DNA of 64,000 nt from Phycomyces nitens. Its lineage: Eukaryota > Mucoromycota > Mucoromycetes > Mucorales > Phycomycetaceae. The stretch lies in the NCBI GenBank assembly GCA_022702545.1, contig JAHRBC010000005.1, forward strand, positions 3,844,001 through 3,908,000, read 5' to 3'. Each line of letters opens with the position of its first letter. The stretch's first letter is position 1. The position numbers and the translations under genes are program-made. Under the pieces are notes generated by a model, which was not told where the DNA came from, did not search any database, and saw only the letters and a list, made by a program, of their open reading frames with translations. Shown here piece by piece: positions 62,073-64,000 of this stretch.

Positions 62073-63756
62073 ATGAACCCCACACTACACCTCGACCTCC
62101 ACACCCTCCGCCAACGCACCTTCCACTCCACAGACCCCCCCTCCCCCTCGCTCTCCACCAATTCATTCATGTCCTCAATGTCCTGGGTGGCCGAAAAGTC
62201 CAGCCGAGACTTGGTCCCAATGCTAAAGAATGCCTATAGCGCCCTCAAAGAGAAAGAGAGAGGTAATAGGCTGCTGCAAATCTTGTGTTTTTTAGAGTTA
62301 TTGTTATTGTTTTGCTGTTGCTTATAATCTACATTACCTAGATCTTGTGCTTGCAGCCGAAATAGGAAAATCCCTATTGGAGAACAACATGGCACTTAAA
62401 TCAAGCTATGAAACCCTCCTACAGCAGACTCAGCGTCCCAACCCGCTGCCCACTCCGTCTTCATCTCTTGCCACCCACGCATCATGTCATCTCACTCTAG
62501 ACAATGGCAGTGAATCAGGTGACTCTCTGGCCGAAGATGATCCATTCTACAATTACCCAGTCCCCTCTCATTCCACCCGAGAGGCCATGATCGAAGTCCT
62601 GGAGAAAAAGAATGTGGAGCTCAATCAGGAGCTAGACGTCTTGCTGAATGAGCAGACCAAGCTCGAAAGAACCAATATCAAGCGCACCCGCCAGCTAGAG
62701 TCTGAAGTAGCCTTATTAAGAAGCAATCTGGAGATCGCGTCCTCCAAAGTCCTCGAATTGGAAGAAATGAATGAGCGCCAAAAGAGAATCGAGAAAACCA
62801 GGTATCCATCGGAGTCAGAGATGGCAGCACAAGACGATCATGTCGAACAGCTGCTGACCAAAGTAGATGATCTCCAATTCGAGAATGCTATTGTCATTCA
62901 GTCCAAACAAGAGATCGAAAAGAAGCTCTCAGAGACCCTCAAGGATTTAAGGGCGCTCAAGGACCAGTACGAGTCATATCAGTCGACCGAAAAAGAGCAC
63001 CAGTCTTTGCAAGAGGCATACAGACGCCAATTCCAGCATATTAGCGAACTCAATGCCACCGTAGAGGATCATCGCCATGTTTTACAGCGTCTCCAGGACA
63101 AGGGTATTCAGATCAACACAGCAAAAAGTACACCTGCTCCCAGTTGCTATGGAGGAGACACTCCTGCATTCCGCAATACACTTCTTGGTGAACTCGAGTC
63201 CGAGTGGCTAAAGTCCAACCACGCCCCACCTGCCCTCAGTCGATCAGCGTCTACCCCGACGCCTCGTTGCCATGACTCCTTCAACGACGATCTTGCTGAC
63301 TATAGTCCTCGGCCGACCTTCTCGACAAAGAGCCAGCCAGCCATGAGCTACGGAAATCTGTCTTCATTCTGCCAACCTGACCCTGGTTTCTTGCTCGAGA
63401 CTGCGCTCTCAAAGGTCAGCGGTATCGACCCTTACTTGCTCGACCAGGCACTTGAGTTTGTGAACCGTATTGAAGAAGAACATGACGCAGAAAAGCAAGC
63501 AGCCCTCTATGAACCGTGTGATACTGACTCTACCTGCTCTACCTTCCGTGGTTACCCTTCACCCTCATTGTCCTATCCTCTTATCCCCCGGGAATCAACC
63601 AGTCTAGTGCCCCATAAGCCCAAAGGCGGCCGGGTATCACGCCTTCTTGGGGCCATTTTTAGATCTCTGTGGCGCTGGTGTCGCTTTGCAATCATCCTGA
63701 CCACAGCCATCCTGATCAGCTTATGGGGTGGGCCAGATGGTGTGCTTGAGGACTAG
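62073..63756 (+). CDS. Tail-anchored coiled-coil protein with CC1 box, candidate dynein adaptor
   Basis: Two exons (62073-62262, 62342-63756) give 534 residues. Residues 64-90 (DLVLAAEIGKSLLENNMALK) match the CC1-box pattern of the BICD/TRAK/HAP1/Spindly group, whose AAxxG (here A68-A69-E-I-G72) binds dynein light intermediate chain. Long coiled coil follows at about 145-320 (EVLEKKNVELNQELDVLLNE, LRSNLEIASSKVLELEEMNE, ISELNATVEDHRHVLQRLQD). At about 342-350 lies NTLLGELESEW, similar to the Spindly motif that contacts dynactin. A Ser/Pro region comes next, then a single C-terminal membrane segment (WCRFAIILTTAILISLW), nine residues from the end, making it tail-anchored. Role as cargo adaptor is inference. 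The ATG at 62073 is preceded by an AT/T-rich leader; an open frame upstream has no plausible start. Confidence 0.82.
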
Positions 63757-64000
63757 ACTGTCCTTTACGCTCACTCTATTTGCTTGCTTGCTTGTTTTTT
63801 TGAATTTCCCTGCTTAACCCCTCCATTCCCTCCATCGTTTTAATCATCATTCGCTTCATTCTCTCCTTTCCCACATCTCTCACTTTTGTAATATGTTTAG
63901 AGGTTGACCCCACAATCCTTTATTACTTGATATACAGTTTTACATATTATTATTATTACTATTATTATTACTATTATTATTTATATTATTCTTATTCTTA

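Overview
The window is fungal nuclear DNA. Introns are short (about 45-150 bases), intergenic DNA is strongly AT-rich with many (AAT)n, (TA)n and (CA)n tracts, there are Zn2Cys6 transcription factors, and conserved eukaryotic genes are interrupted by many introns. A presenilin gene, intron-dense housekeeping genes and the general style suggest an early-diverging fungus, most likely Mucoromycota. I cannot name the species.

Layout, left to right. 0-1.4 kb: 3' end of an unrecognised, possibly transposon-associated gene (+). 2.4-3.3 kb: a Gln/Ala-rich protein (+). 3.6-6.7 kb: Vps1-type dynamin in 12 exons (+). 8.0-9.1 kb: zinc-dependent, probably NADP-linked alcohol dehydrogenase (-). 11.1-12.1 kb: enoyl-CoA isomerase/hydratase family protein (+). 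12.1-16.5 kb: AT-rich DNA with a decayed gene. 16.5-17.9 kb: PP1 catalytic subunit (+). 19.0-23.0 kb: two Old Yellow Enzyme paralogues (-), the second without the usual active-site residues. 24.4-27.1 kb: UTP6 (-). 28.9-32.1 kb: large Zn2Cys6 regulator (-). 35.0-36.2 kb: small Zn2Cys6 protein (+). 36.7-39.0 kb: presenilin with an N-terminal MYND zinc finger (-). 39.8-42.1 kb: splicing factor SF1/BBP (+). 42.6-44.0 kb: DCC1 (+). 44.9-46.0 kb: PDX1/SNZ vitamin B6 synthase (+). 46.4-47.0 kb: beta-trefoil protein (+). 47.3-49.0 kb: gp78/AMFR-like membrane RING E3 ligase (-). About 49.5-59.5 kb: a gene-poor, AT-rich block with coding relics and a 263-base tandem satellite. 60.0-63.8 kb: coiled-coil protein, cytochrome-b5 reductase and a tail-anchored coiled-coil protein with a dynein-adaptor-like CC1 box (all +).

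The genes form no operon or obvious metabolic cluster. Adjacent pairs are the two OYE genes (tandem duplication and divergence), presenilin and SF1 (divergent, about 0.8 kb shared upstream region), and DCC1 and PDX1 (tandem). Most salient observations: the MYND-presenilin fusion, the candidate fungal dynein adaptor, the OYE paralogue with a rewritten active site, and GC-AG introns in 6 of about 74 inferred introns, nearly all with a GCAAGT donor.

Exon boundaries were set by eye from splice consensus, reading frame and family conservation. No alignment or database search was run.
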